This document shows positions 1 to 8,318 of a stretch of 64,000 nt of DNA, piece by piece (the first letter of the stretch is position 1; every line of letters starts with the position of its first letter). The DNA lies in NCBI GenBank assembly GCA_034086705.1, contig JAXDZV010000006.1, forward strand, positions 7,601 to 71,600, read 5' to 3'. A program made the position numbers and the translations under genes. The notes beneath the pieces are model-generated. The model ran no database searches. It was not told the origin of the DNA and was given only the letters and a program-made list of their open reading frames with translations. This stretch comes from UMGS1225 sp034086705. GTDB taxonomy: Bacteria > Bacillota > Clostridia > Oscillospirales > CAG-272.

Positions 1-743
1 TCGACTGCATCAACACGGTAAGCAGAGTCATACCAAGAGGAAAAGAGATGGCCGTAAATAAACAAACGGTCCAGTGCTTTGGCAGACCAGGTGCTGATAT
101 GCGCAGCTGTTTGCTCATCAAAATACATCCGGAAATCAGCCGTACGGGGATTCGGTCCCAGGTGTTCCATAAAGGTTGCTGTGGCGTAATTTCCGGAACG
201 CCATGATCCGATGCTTTGATCCCGATTAGGGTAGCGAGCCGGTTCAAAACGCTTGCCGTCAACAAACAGGCAGGAATCCAACGAACGCGGCATCAAAAAC
301 ATAGAATCTTCTTCGGAAAATGCAAAGTTATATTCCGACTCGAAACAAGGCGTGAGCATGTCCATGAATGCTGTGGCGTCAATCATGCGCACGCGGTTAC
401 GCGCAGCTGTTGGAATGCGATCCCGCATTTCCCCTTCCGGCACGGGTACGGCGTCTGAACCGTGCAGTACAAAGCCACCGACAAAGCGCGGTTCTTCCCC
501 CGGATAGGCACAGTATGTGACAGGTGCTTGTTTTGATCCGCTGTCTTCTTCCGTCAAAAGCACAGCCTGCGTTTGCGCGTAAACACCACCCCGGAAATAG
601 ACAGTGACGGCGGCGCTGCTGTCTGCTTTTCGCAGAGCACGCACGGCATCTGCGGCACCTTTAAAAGTTTGCCAGGGCTCCTGCTCTGTCCCTGCTGCGG
701 CATCGTTGCCCCAAGGCGCAACGTATCGTTTGACTTCTTCCAT
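1..743 (-). CDS. Right-handed beta-helix-type carbohydrate-active protein, N-terminal part (cut by window edge)
   Basis: About 247 residues are visible; the C-terminus lies beyond base 1. The start is the ATG at 743, behind an AGAAAGG about 13-15 bases upstream; an in-frame ATG at 770 has no ribosome binding site. The opening resembles extracellular parallel beta-helix proteins (DUF1565/pectate-lyase-like): 'GGVYAQTQAVLL', then 'YCAYPGEEPRFVGGFVL', then a 'LFVDGKRFEPARYPN' segment typical of the family's N-terminal module. Family members act on or bind polysaccharides. No signal peptide is visible, so the protein could be cytoplasmic. The substrate cannot be read from the sequence. It is divergent from the Crp/Fnr gene. 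Confidence 0.55.
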   Translation of the reverse strand, partial: MEEVKRYVAPWGNDAAAGTEQEPWQTFKGAADAVRALRKADSSAAVTVYFRGGVYAQTQAVLLTEEDSGSKQAPVTYCAYPGEEPRFVGGFVLHGSDAVPVPEGEMRDRIPTAARNRVRMIDATAFMDMLTPCFESEYNFAFSEEDSMFLMPRSLDSCLFVDGKRFEPARYPNRDQSIGSWRSGNYATATFMEHLGPNPRTADFRMYFDEQTAAHISTWSAKALDRLFIYGHLFSSWYDSAYRVDAV

Positions 744-862
744 GGTTTGTATTGTTATCCTTTCTGCCATATAGGTTTTTACAACGGGATCAGTTTAGCA
801 TATTCGTCAGAAAAAAGCAATCCATTTTCACCAGAATATTCCGAAAAAATATTGTGAAACTA

Positions 863-891
863 TTGACAGAAAGATGTACGTCTGCTATACT
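863..891 (+). promoter_or_regulatory. SigA-type promoter of the crp-like/ABC operon
   Basis: TTGACA at 863-868 and TATACT at 886-891 are separated by exactly 17 bases, 37 bases before the chosen start codon at 928. Only the fifth -10 base departs from consensus. Confidence 0.85.
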
Positions 892-927
892 GTTGTTGTC
901 TCAAATGATACACTTTTCGAGGTGATT

Positions 928-1656
928 ATGCTAAACTGCAAAGAGAAAGCGGAGGCCTACGCAGCACTTGAGAATTGCGCATTGTTTGCCTCGCTCAATG
1001 AAAAAGAGCGGCGATTGCTGCTGCAAGCTGATGCTGTGCTACGGGTGTATACGCGCGGGGATGTGATTTTTCGTGCGCAAGATCCGGCGCCGCAACAACT
1101 TTGCGTGTTGGTGCGTGGCAGAATTCGGGTATATCGGGAGCGGCAGGGAGACGACATTTTGCTCAACGAGTTGTGTGCGCCGGGGTTGTTTGGTGTTGCA
1201 TCGTTGTCGGACGATGCACAAACCGTTCCCACGACTGTTCGCGCTTGTGAGACCGTGCGTCTTCTTTTGCTTCCGCGCAAGGCACTTGCGGCGTGTATTC
1301 GTGACAACGGCACATTCGCACTTGCGTACGTACAGTTTTTATCGGGGCGGATTCGCTTCTTGAACGACCGTATCGCAGCATTTACGGCCGGTAGTGCCGC
1401 ACAGCGCCTGGGTTCTTACCTGTGTGCGGTGCTTTCCCCCGGACAAACACGTGTGTTTTCGCGCAGTATGTTGGCACGGCAACTTGCAATGGGACGGGCT
1501 TCTTTGTACCGGGCGTTGGATGTTCTGGTGGCGCAGGGAGCCATTGAGACGGAAGGAAAGAATATACGCCTGCTGAATCGGCGTCGCTGTCTTGCTCCTG
1601 CGCAGGCAGAAGAGAGCAATGCAGTGCCGGACAGCGGTGCGGAAAAGAAAGGATGA
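928..1656 (+). CDS. Crp/Fnr family transcriptional regulator
   Basis: 242 residues. The start at 928 is chosen for the GAGGTG just upstream; a longer frame would begin inside the promoter. Residues about 20-120 form a cyclic-nucleotide-binding-type beta-roll ('GDVIFRAQDPAPQQLCVLVRG'-like run at 44-64). Residues 178-205 hold the Crp-type winged helix, with the recognition helix around 'ARQLAMGRASLYRALDVL'. There is no Fnr-type N-terminal cysteine cluster, so an Fe-S oxygen sensor is unlikely. It is the first gene of a tight operon with an ABC importer and probably controls it in response to a small ligand that cannot be named from sequence. Confidence 0.88.
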   Translation: MLNCKEKAEAYAALENCALFASLNEKERRLLLQADAVLRVYTRGDVIFRAQDPAPQQLCVLVRGRIRVYRERQGDDILLNELCAPGLFGVASLSDDAQTVPTTVRACETVRLLLLPRKALAACIRDNGTFALAYVQFLSGRIRFLNDRIAAFTAGSAAQRLGSYLCAVLSPGQTRVFSRSMLARQLAMGRASLYRALDVLVAQGAIETEGKNIRLLNRRRCLAPAQAEESNAVPDSGAEKKG

Positions 1657-1662
1657 AATAAC

Positions 1663-2721
1663 ATGAAACACAAACGGATCATACGGTGCATGGCACTTTT
1701 GTTGGTGCTCTTTTGTTCCCTATCTGCGGCGGTGGGCTGTACAGACGGAACAACGCAAACGCCTTTAGAACAAATTACAACGGATGCATCGGATACACAC
1801 GCAAATGCGCAAACTTCTACGCCAACCCAAGTACGTGTTGCAGCGCTGAAAGGCCCGACGGGGATGGGAATGGCAAAGCTCATGGAGGATGCGAAAACAG
1901 AAACTTTGCAAAATGCGTATGTTTTCACGGTTTCTTCCGCGCCGAGTGAACTCTCTGCTGGTATGATTCATGGCAGTTTTGATATTGCCGCTTTACCAAC
2001 GAATCTTGCTGCAACGCTGTATCAAAAAACCCAGGGGCAGGTTTGTGTTGCGGCTGTTAACACCCTGGGGGTGCTGTATATTTTGGAAAACGGCAACAGC
2101 ATTCAAAGCGTTGCAGATTTGCGTGGAAAGACGTTGTATGCGACGGGGCAGGCGTCAACACCGGAGTATATTCTGCGTTATGTGTTGCAGAAAAACGGAC
2201 TTGACCCAGACCGGGATCTGACCATTTCGTATATGGCAGATCATGCAGAGCTGGCAACTGCATTGGCAGCAAATACTGTTGCAATCGGTATGCTGCCTGA
2301 GCCGAATGTGACAGCTGCTATGCTGCAAAATGATGCACTGCGAATCGCACTGGATTTGACACAAGAATGGGAAAAAGCCGTACCGGGCACTACAGTTATG
2401 CAGGGATGCATTGCGGTACGCAGTGAATTTGCGCAGGCACACCCTGATGCGTTGCGCGAATTTTTGACGGCGTATGAGGCATCTGTCAGATTCAGCCAGG
2501 AAAATCCGGAGCAAACTGCCGCGTTGATTGAAGCAGCGGAGATTCTTCCGAAGGCTGCCATTGCCAAAAAGGCGTTGCCACAGTGCAATATCACCTATAT
2601 TGCCGGCACACAGATGCAAACGCAGCTCAGTGCATTTTTACAGGTTCTCTTTGAGGCGGAAGCCGCATCTGTCGGTGGAAAAATGCCGGACGATGCGTTT
2701 TATCTGACCAATTTGCAATGA
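1663..2721 (+). CDS. ABC transporter substrate-binding lipoprotein, NitT/TauT (SsuA/THI5-like) type
   Basis: 352 residues, 6 bases after the regulator and behind GAAAGGA. The N-terminus has Lys/Arg, a hydrophobic stretch and a lipobox ending at Cys26 ('AAVGC'), so it should be a membrane-anchored lipoprotein. The mature part has the periplasmic-binding fold of the nitrate/sulfonate/taurine/thiamine-precursor family: 'GSFDIAALPTNLAA', 'LRGKTLYATGQASTPEYIL' and 'AVRSEFAQAHPDALREFLTAY'. It delivers an unknown small organic or ionic ligand to the permease that follows. The substrate class inside this broad family cannot be decided here. Confidence 0.85.
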   Translation: MKHKRIIRCMALLLVLFCSLSAAVGCTDGTTQTPLEQITTDASDTHANAQTSTPTQVRVAALKGPTGMGMAKLMEDAKTETLQNAYVFTVSSAPSELSAGMIHGSFDIAALPTNLAATLYQKTQGQVCVAAVNTLGVLYILENGNSIQSVADLRGKTLYATGQASTPEYILRYVLQKNGLDPDRDLTISYMADHAELATALAANTVAIGMLPEPNVTAAMLQNDALRIALDLTQEWEKAVPGTTVMQGCIAVRSEFAQAHPDALREFLTAYEASVRFSQENPEQTAALIEAAEILPKAAIAKKALPQCNITYIAGTQMQTQLSAFLQVLFEAEAASVGGKMPDDAFYLTNLQ

Positions 2722-3518
2722 AGAATCAGGGAAAGCGCATAGTGCGCTACCTGCTGCCGCTGCTTGGCATTCTATTTTGGATCGTGCTGTGGGCCCTGTG
2801 TGCATGGATGGTTGACAAAGAGGTGATTTTGCCGACTCCGCTCGCAGTCTTGCGCCGACTGTGGGAACTGCTTGGCACCGCCGGTTTTTTCGGAACTGTA
2901 GCAGCATCGCTGCTGCGGATTTTGGGCGGTTTTTGCAGCGGGGCCGTGGTTGCAGCCGTACTTGGTGTACTTTGTTTTCGATTTGCTGTCATTCGCGCGT
3001 TGGTTGCACCTGCCATGACGGTGATTCGGGCAACGCCGGTTGCTTCTTTTATCATACTTGCACTGATGTTTTTGGGAAAAGAGCGCGTTCCCTGGTTGAT
3101 TTGTTTTCTTATGGTTTTACCGGTTGTTTACGGTAGCGTGCAGGCAGGGCTTGCCGGGAGAGACCCACAACTGTGTGAAATGTTGCAGGTGTTTCACGTA
3201 CGGCCCCTAACGCGTCTTTTTCGCTTTGACTTGCCTGCGGTTTTTCCGCATTTTGCTGCCGGTTGTCGTACCGCACTCGGTCTTGCATGGAAAGCAGGCG
3301 TTGCGGCGGAGGTTCTTTGTACCCCCCGAAGAGCCATTGGCAAAAATCTGTATGAAGCAAAGCTGTATCTGGAAACGGCAGATGTATTTGCCTGGACGAT
3401 GCTGATTATTGTGCTTTCTTTGGGTCTTGAGTTGTTATTGGGGGCGCTGTTTGAGCGGCTTGCCGGAAAGCGCGGAGCTGCGGGAAAGGAAAAGGAGGCG
3501 CTCTGTGCGAAAACTTGA
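2718..3518 (+). CDS. ABC transporter permease, NitT/TauT (SsuC/TauC-like) type
   Basis: 266 residues. The start overlaps the stop of the binding-protein gene in an ATGA, so translation is probably coupled. About six hydrophobic segments are visible. The binding-protein-dependent transport inner-membrane domain spans roughly residues 60-250, with the EAA-like cytoplasmic loop around 'LAGRDPQLCEMLQVFHV'. This is the usual length for SsuC-type permeases. It forms the membrane channel of the importer with the adjacent ATPase. Confidence 0.87.
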   Translation: MKNQGKRIVRYLLPLLGILFWIVLWALCAWMVDKEVILPTPLAVLRRLWELLGTAGFFGTVAASLLRILGGFCSGAVVAAVLGVLCFRFAVIRALVAPAMTVIRATPVASFIILALMFLGKERVPWLICFLMVLPVVYGSVQAGLAGRDPQLCEMLQVFHVRPLTRLFRFDLPAVFPHFAAGCRTALGLAWKAGVAAEVLCTPRRAIGKNLYEAKLYLETADVFAWTMLIIVLSLGLELLLGALFERLAGKRGAAGKEKEALCAKT

Positions 3519-4080
3519 AGATCTTTGTATGCGCTTTGGGGAGCACATTCTGTTTGAACGGCTGAATTTTTCTTTTCCTGCGCATGGCCTTGTGGCGGTA
3601 TGTGGCCCCTCCGGAAGCGGCAAAACAACGTTGTTGCGTATTATGGCAGGGCTGTTGCAGCCGCAGGCGGGGCGTGTACACGGTTTTGACCCTGCGGCGA
3701 TATGCATGGTATTTCAGCAGCCGCGGCTTTTGCCGGCATGTAGTGCGCGGCAGAATGTAATTGCTGTGTTGGGAGAGATGCCCCGTGCGGCACGCAGGGA
3801 GCGTGCTGATGCAATGCTTTCTCTTTTCTCCGCAGCTAGTTTTGCACACAAACGCCCGGACGTGCTTTCCGGCGGAGAGCAGCAGCGTGTTGCATTGGCG
3901 CGTGCGTTTGCACCGCAGTGCAGTGTTGTTTTATTAGATGAGCCGACGGCGAGTATGGACGCACCGCTGCGTCGACAAATTACATCCGTGCTGTGCGAGC
4001 AGGCCAAAGATCGGCTGATCGTACTTGCGACGCATAGTACGGAACAGATTGCAGTGGCAGATTACACGCTGTCGCTGTGA
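3505..4080 (+). CDS. ABC transporter ATP-binding protein, short SsuB/TauB-like
   Basis: The GTG start at 3505 follows AAAGGAGG at 3491-3498 and overlaps the permease gene by 14 bases. The protein is 191 residues: Walker A GPSGSGKTT at 34-42, Q-loop Gln71, signature LSGGEQ at 121-126, Walker B 'VVLLDEP' at 141-147 and switch His177. All catalytic motifs are present. It is about 50 residues shorter than typical SsuB (about 250) because it ends soon after the H-loop. It energises the importer encoded by the two preceding genes. Confidence 0.88.
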   Translation: MRKLEDLCMRFGEHILFERLNFSFPAHGLVAVCGPSGSGKTTLLRIMAGLLQPQAGRVHGFDPAAICMVFQQPRLLPACSARQNVIAVLGEMPRAARRERADAMLSLFSAASFAHKRPDVLSGGEQQRVALARAFAPQCSVVLLDEPTASMDAPLRRQITSVLCEQAKDRLIVLATHSTEQIAVADYTLSL

Positions 4081-4084
4081 AGCT

Positions 4085-4130
4085 GCCGCGCGATTCCTTG
4101 CTGAAAGGGATTGCGCGGCGTTTTTTCTTT
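4085..4130 (+). terminator. Rho-independent terminator after the ABC operon
   Basis: A 13-bp stem (4085-4097 with 4107-4119, counting two G-U pairs) with a 9-base loop is followed by a run of T at 4121-4126. Confidence 0.9.
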
Positions 4131-4152
4131 CTCCAGAAAAAACGTTTCTCCC

Positions 4153-4181
4153 TTGCCAACGCATATCAAATTTGGTATAAT
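4153..4181 (+). promoter_or_regulatory. SigA-type promoter of the radical SAM gene
   Basis: TTGCCA at 4153-4158, 17-base spacer, perfect TATAAT at 4176-4181. An AAGGAGG at 4196-4202 serves the start at 4211. Confidence 0.85.
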
Positions 4182-4210
4182 AGCACGAGTACGGGAAGGA
4201 GGACGTGTGC

Positions 4211-5173
4211 ATGCAGCAGACAAAAAAGCCCAATCCGTTCTTATATACTGCGGGCTTTAAGCGTTACCATACATATGATTACGCACTTCGTGCGCGGTTT
4301 GGCTGCAAGGTTGCGCGTATCTCTTTGGACGCGGGCTTCAGTTGTCCCAATCGGGATGGGCGCTGCGGCACGCAGGGGTGTGCTTTCTGTTCCGGCAGGG
4401 GAAGTGGGGACTTTTGCATTGATGCAGCAGTACCGCTCGCAGAGCAATACCGTATGCAACGCGACGCATTACGGAAAAAGTGGGGCGATACACCGACCAT
4501 TCCGTATTTGCAGGCATTTACGAACACCTATGCGCCGCTTGAGCGGTTGCGTGCGGTTTACGAGGAGGTACTGGCACTGCCGGGGGCAGTCGGGCTATCT
4601 ATTGCAACCCGAGCAGATTGTTTGCCTCCCGATGTTTGCAAATATCTCGGTGAGCTTGCACAGCGCACGTATTTGAATGTGGAACTGGGGTTGCAGACAG
4701 CAAATGACCAAACAGCACGTCGCATCGGCAGAGGACATACATTGGATACGTTTTTACGTGGCTATGCAGCCTTGCAAGCGCATGGGGTGCCGACGGTGAT
4801 TCATTTAATTAACGGGTTGCCCGGGGAAGATGTAGAGCAGATGCTGCAGAGTGCACAGCTGGTAGCATCTTTGGCGCCTTACGGAGTGAAGCTGCATGTG
4901 CTGCAGCTTCTACGGGGAACGCGTTTGGCACAGGCATATGCAGTACATCCTTTTCCGATTTTGTCCATGGAAGAATATGTTGATATCGCATGCCGTCAGA
5001 TGGAACTGCTTCCACCGCAGACCGTGCTGCTGCGTGTTTGTTCGGACGGGTTGCCTGCTTCTCTGGTGGCACCGAAGTGGCAGAGTCGTAAACTGGTGGT
5101 GCAGAATGAAATCGACAAATGGTGGATTCGGCATGATTCCTGGCAGGGAAAATTGTATCGTATGGGAGGATAA
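4211..5173 (+). CDS. TIGR01212-family (YhcC-like) radical SAM protein
   Basis: 320 residues from the ATG at 4211; a GTG two codons earlier sits too close to AAGGAGG. The radical SAM cluster is Cys45-x11-Cys57-x2-Cys60 ('SCPNRDGRCGTQGCAFC'), the spacing of the TIGR01212/YhcC family rather than the common CxxxCxxC. Later motifs 'NVELGLQTANDQTA' and 'VIHLINGLPGED' also fit. Members bind a [4Fe-4S] cluster and SAM; the reaction is not established for most, though a role in RNA modification has been suggested. It is followed after 3 bases by the ArsC-like gene. Confidence 0.85.
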   Translation: MQQTKKPNPFLYTAGFKRYHTYDYALRARFGCKVARISLDAGFSCPNRDGRCGTQGCAFCSGRGSGDFCIDAAVPLAEQYRMQRDALRKKWGDTPTIPYLQAFTNTYAPLERLRAVYEEVLALPGAVGLSIATRADCLPPDVCKYLGELAQRTYLNVELGLQTANDQTARRIGRGHTLDTFLRGYAALQAHGVPTVIHLINGLPGEDVEQMLQSAQLVASLAPYGVKLHVLQLLRGTRLAQAYAVHPFPILSMEEYVDIACRQMELLPPQTVLLRVCSDGLPASLVAPKWQSRKLVVQNEIDKWWIRHDSWQGKLYRMGG

Positions 5174-5176
5174 AAA

Positions 5177-5536
5177 GTGGCGGGTATTCAAATTTTCGGT
5201 AGCAAAAAATGTGCGCAAAGCCGGAAGGCACAGCGATTCCTGCGGGAACGGGGCATTCCTTTTCAATGGATAGATCTGACACAGCGCAGTTTTTCTGCCG
5301 GTGAGCTGGACAATATTTTGCGTGTTTTGGGGTCTGTTGATGTACTGTTGGATCCGGACAAAAAGGAGTATTGTATGATTCGATATCTGACAGAACAGGG
5401 GCAGCGGGAGAAATTATTGGAGGATCCCAGCTATTGCAGAACGCCCATTCTGCGCTGCGGTAATCGTGTTGCGGTTGGCTATGATCCGGTGTTTTTACAG
5501 GCACTTGTTGTACAAAGCAGAGAGGAGAATTTGTGA
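5177..5536 (+). CDS. ArsC/Spx-family thioredoxin-fold protein
   Basis: 119 residues, GTG start behind GGAGG at 5166-5170. The thioredoxin-like fold of the ArsC/Spx/YffB family is seen in 'IQIFGSKKCAQSRKAQRFL' (redox Cys12), a central helical region with 'LLDPDKKEY', and 'TPILRCGNRVAVGYDP' near the C-terminus. There is a single active-site cysteine: the second Cys of Spx CxxC is Ser15, so it is not a canonical Spx. Members are arsenate-reductase-like or RNA-polymerase-binding regulators; true arsenate reduction is unproven here, and no ars genes are nearby. It sits in an operon with the radical SAM gene and a glycosidase. Confidence 0.75.
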   Translation: MAGIQIFGSKKCAQSRKAQRFLRERGIPFQWIDLTQRSFSAGELDNILRVLGSVDVLLDPDKKEYCMIRYLTEQGQREKLLEDPSYCRTPILRCGNRVAVGYDPVFLQALVVQSREENL

Positions 5537-7281
5537 TGAAACAAGAGATTTGCTGTGGCGCCATCAGCGCTGTATGGGATGATCAAGCGCAGACAGTTGC
5601 TTTACAGCTGCCGGATACAGATGGCGTACCGGTTGCCGTTGCGACACTTTCTGTGCATACGGCGGTGAATCGCCTGCAACCGCATGCAGATGATCCGCTT
5701 TGCTATGACACGGTGGAAGATATTGATACACGAACGATCGATGCTTGCTGGGACTCGGTGCATCAGACGCTGCTTGTGCGGTGTGAGAGCACAGCGTGGA
5801 TGGAGAAGCAATATCGCTTTCGCTTTGCAGAGGACGGCATTTTTGCGGATGTTACCGTGCGTGGAGAGGGCAGAGTCGGGCAGATTTGCTTTTTTGGCGG
5901 GAAACATCCGGGGGATATGTTGGGATGCTCCGACTATGAATTCTCCGATTACTTTGTGCCGATTTCCGATTTCTTTTCCGCGGAGCACCGCTACTACAAT
6001 TCTATCGAAAGTTTTCACAGTTATTTTGATTTGTTTGTACCGCCGCTGTATATTTTTTCTTTCCACACACCGTTGGTGCCTCAGGTTCTTGGCATGGGCC
6101 TGTGTGGGCGGCAGGGAGATTGGAATTTCATACAATACGATTATACCCTGCGCAGCAGCCGTAGCAGAAAGGGGTTTTTCCTCTCAACTGATTTTGAAGG
6201 GCACAAACTGGTAACGGGCAGCTGGACTACGCCCGCAATTCGGATTGACGCGGCGGCAGATCACATGGCTGCTGTACGGCAGTATGCAGCGTGGTTTTAC
6301 GATGCAGGCATTGTGCAAAAACGTGACTATCGAAACGTACCAAACTGGTGGTGGGGGCCGATTGCCTGTGGCTGGCGAGAACAGTATGTACTTGCCGGTG
6401 AAACCGGCGACCCGGATCAACAGGCGACAGAGAAAAACTACCGCGCATTTGTAGATCGTCTGGAAGAGGCGGGACTGCGGCCGCGCATACTGATCATTGA
6501 TGACAAATGGCAGTCGTCATACGGTTCTGCGGAAATAGACCCGGAAAAATGGACGGATTTACGTGGATTCACGGATGATATGCATAAGCGTGGCATTCAT
6601 ACCCTTTTGTGGTTCAAGCTTTGGGCAGGACAAGGTCTTTCAGAGCAGGCAAAAATTTTGCAAAGTGATCCGACGCCGTACGGGAAGACAATGTCTTTTA
6701 ATGAGGGGCCGTACGCGGATCCGTCCTCACCGATTTACCGCGAGAAATTGAAGCAGATAATTTATCGGCTTTTATCCGATGATCCGGGATGTGCGGGTGC
6801 AGATGGTTTTAAATTGGATTTTGCCTTCATGATGCCGCGCGGGCGGCGTGCCCGTTCGCAAAGCGGGGCATACGGCACACAGCTTTTGTTGGAATTGATG
6901 ACGCTGATTTGCTCAATTGCAAAAGAGGTTAAACCGGATGCACTAATCAACTGCAGCCCGTGCCATCCAATTTTTGCGGGGATTCCGGATCAGTGCCGTC
7001 TGCATGATTATGACGATGCTATGCGTGGCTATAACGAAGAGATGCAATTTCGCCGCACACTGTTTGACATTGCTTTTCCGGGGGTCTTGATTGATACAGA
7101 TTCTCCCTGCTATGGGTCAAAGCGCTCATCGATGCGTGCAGCGCTTGGACAAGCCGCATTGGGAATTCCAGATTTGTATCGTATCTCACCGGATGCACAT
7201 TTCGCATATACGCCGGAAGATCTTGCCCAGATCCGCTGTGCCTGGGAGACATATCGCAAGCAACACCCCTGCGGAGAGTAA
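5536..7281 (+). CDS. Putative glycoside hydrolase, alpha-galactosidase-like (clan D / GH36-GH31-like TIM barrel)
   Basis: 581 residues from the ATG at 5536, which overlaps the preceding TGA; AGAGGAG lies 8 bases upstream. An N-terminal beta-rich domain (about 1-230) precedes a TIM barrel with 'LIIDDKWQ' near residue 320, 'GIHTLLWFKLW' near 355 and 'DGFKLDF' near 427. The last resembles the beta-strand-4 nucleophile strand (K-x-D) of GH27/36-type retaining alpha-galactosidases. It lacks a signal peptide and probably acts on imported oligosaccharides. Family assignment (GH36-like versus GH31-like) is uncertain; hydrolase activity on an alpha-linked sugar is inference. Confidence 0.65.
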   Translation: MKQEICCGAISAVWDDQAQTVALQLPDTDGVPVAVATLSVHTAVNRLQPHADDPLCYDTVEDIDTRTIDACWDSVHQTLLVRCESTAWMEKQYRFRFAEDGIFADVTVRGEGRVGQICFFGGKHPGDMLGCSDYEFSDYFVPISDFFSAEHRYYNSIESFHSYFDLFVPPLYIFSFHTPLVPQVLGMGLCGRQGDWNFIQYDYTLRSSRSRKGFFLSTDFEGHKLVTGSWTTPAIRIDAAADHMAAVRQYAAWFYDAGIVQKRDYRNVPNWWWGPIACGWREQYVLAGETGDPDQQATEKNYRAFVDRLEEAGLRPRILIIDDKWQSSYGSAEIDPEKWTDLRGFTDDMHKRGIHTLLWFKLWAGQGLSEQAKILQSDPTPYGKTMSFNEGPYADPSSPIYREKLKQIIYRLLSDDPGCAGADGFKLDFAFMMPRGRRARSQSGAYGTQLLLELMTLICSIAKEVKPDALINCSPCHPIFAGIPDQCRLHDYDDAMRGYNEEMQFRRTLFDIAFPGVLIDTDSPCYGSKRSSMRAALGQAALGIPDLYRISPDAHFAYTPEDLAQIRCAWETYRKQHPCGE

Positions 7282-7298
7282 AAATTTTCGAAAAACTA

Positions 7299-7328
7299 TT
7301 GACAGAACGGGGATATTTCCGTTATAAT
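7299..7328 (+). promoter_or_regulatory. SigA-type promoter of rpmH
   Basis: TTGACA at 7299-7304 and perfect TATAAT at 7323-7328, 18-base spacer. It leaves a leader of about 95 bases before rpmH. No DnaA boxes lie between this promoter and the gene, unlike genomes where rpmH faces dnaA. Confidence 0.88.
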
Positions 7329-7428
7329 AGGTAGCAATGTGCGTGTCCCCTGATTTTGCATTGCCTAGATGAATATGCAGTGCTTGATTGATGGATAGAT
7401 TGAGAATCGATAAGAGGAGGTGTGCGGA

Positions 7429-7563
7429 ATGCTTAGAACATATCAGCCTAAAAAGCGCCAAAGAAAAGTAGAACACGGCTTCAGAAAAAGAATGAGGACT
7501 GCCAACGGCAGAAAGGTTTTGAAAAGAAGACGTGCAAAAGGCAGAGTTAGACTCACCTACTAA
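7429..7563 (+). CDS. rpmH: 50S ribosomal protein L34
   Basis: 44 residues, starting 'MLRTYQPKKRQRK' and ending 'RVRLTY', the standard length and pattern of bacterial L34; rich in Lys/Arg. GAGGAGG lies 7 bases upstream of the ATG. It is the first gene of the classic rpmH-rnpA-yidD-yidC-jag cluster. L34 binds 23S rRNA in the large subunit. In most Firmicutes this gene lies beside dnaA and divergent from it; here it is about 34 kb away and points toward dnaA. Confidence 0.97.
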   Translation: MLRTYQPKKRQRKVEHGFRKRMRTANGRKVLKRRRAKGRVRLTY

Positions 7564-7576
7564 GTTACCTTGCGAG

Positions 7577-7610
7577 AAGCCCGTGCTGCAAAGCCATGGG
7601 CTTTCGTTTT
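7577..7610 (+). terminator. Hairpin between rpmH and rnpA (partial terminator/attenuator)
   Basis: A 9-bp stem AAGCCCGTG/CATGGGCTT (7577-7585 with 7595-7603) is followed by TCGTTTT. It would let L34 be made in excess over RNase P protein, a common arrangement at this locus. Confidence 0.65.
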
Positions 7611-7626
7611 ACGGATTTGAGGAACC

Positions 7627-8010
7627 ATGAAATTCAAGGCGATCTGTGAAAATCATTTGTACGCAAAGGCTTATGCCAAAGGGCAAAAGCAAGTGATGAC
7701 GACTGTGGTGGTCTACGTTTTGCGTGATTATAAGGCGGGGCTGTTGCAAAAACAGCATCCCCAGAAAAAGCGGATCAACCGCATCGGTCTGACAGTGACG
7801 AAAAAGCTCGGCAGCGCGGTACAGCGCAATCGAGTTAAGCGCATTCTCCGGGAAGGATATCGTGCACTGGAGAAAAAGACGCCGGTCAAAAAAGGTTATT
7901 TGATTGTTTTGGCAGCACGGCACGCTGCTTTGCGTGCAAAGTCAACGCAAATTGAGCAAGATCTAAGCAAGGCGTTTTCCGCTATGGGGATGTTGGGGCT
8001 TACAAAATGA
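7627..8010 (+). CDS. rnpA: Ribonuclease P protein component
   Basis: 127 residues. The signature 'AVQRNRVKRILREGYR' (residues 65-80) is the conserved RNR region that contacts the P RNA, and 'RIGLTVTKKLG' precedes it. It partners the RNase P RNA in 5' maturation of tRNA. The N-terminal about 25 residues diverge from the usual 'LxKxxEFxxVF' pattern, though the length is normal. It overlaps yidD by 4 bases (ATGA). Confidence 0.93.
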   Translation: MKFKAICENHLYAKAYAKGQKQVMTTVVVYVLRDYKAGLLQKQHPQKKRINRIGLTVTKKLGSAVQRNRVKRILREGYRALEKKTPVKKGYLIVLAARHAALRAKSTQIEQDLSKAFSAMGMLGLTK

Positions 8011-8318
8011 CTACGTTGCGTCGTATTTTTACGTTGCCGCTGCGATTCTATCGCAAATATCTTTCACCGCTCAAAGGAACAAGATGTTGTCGGTTTGTGC
8101 CGAGTTGTTCCGCTTATGCGATTGAGGCGATCGAGGAGTGGGGCATTTTTGCAGGCGGCGCGATGGCATTTTGGCGGTTGTTGCGTTGTAATCCGTTTAG
8201 CCGGGGTGGGTACGACCCGGTTCCAAAACGAAAGAAAAAACGCCTGCAAGGAAACAAAACTACGGAACCGGAAGGTTCAGAAAGGCCTTTGCCGTGTGCG
8301 GAGGATAAAAAAGCATGA
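8007..8318 (+). CDS. yidD: Membrane protein insertion efficiency factor YidD
   Basis: 103 residues with the family pattern 'LSPLKGTRCCRFVPSCS' (residues 19-35, three Cys), an amphipathic N-terminal helix, and 'CNPFSRGGYDPVP' at about 61-73. The C-terminal 30 residues are charged and variable. YidD is a small membrane-associated factor that helps YidC-dependent insertion. Start and stop both overlap neighbours by 4 bases, implying tight coupling with rnpA and yidC. Confidence 0.93.
   Translation: MTTLRRIFTLPLRFYRKYLSPLKGTRCCRFVPSCSAYAIEAIEEWGIFAGGAMAFWRLLRCNPFSRGGYDPVPKRKKKRLQGNKTTEPEGSERPLPCAEDKKA

Noticed and set aside
7282..7428. Origin function upstream of rpmH
   Set aside because: No DnaA boxes are visible there, although the locus is next to oriC in many genomes.
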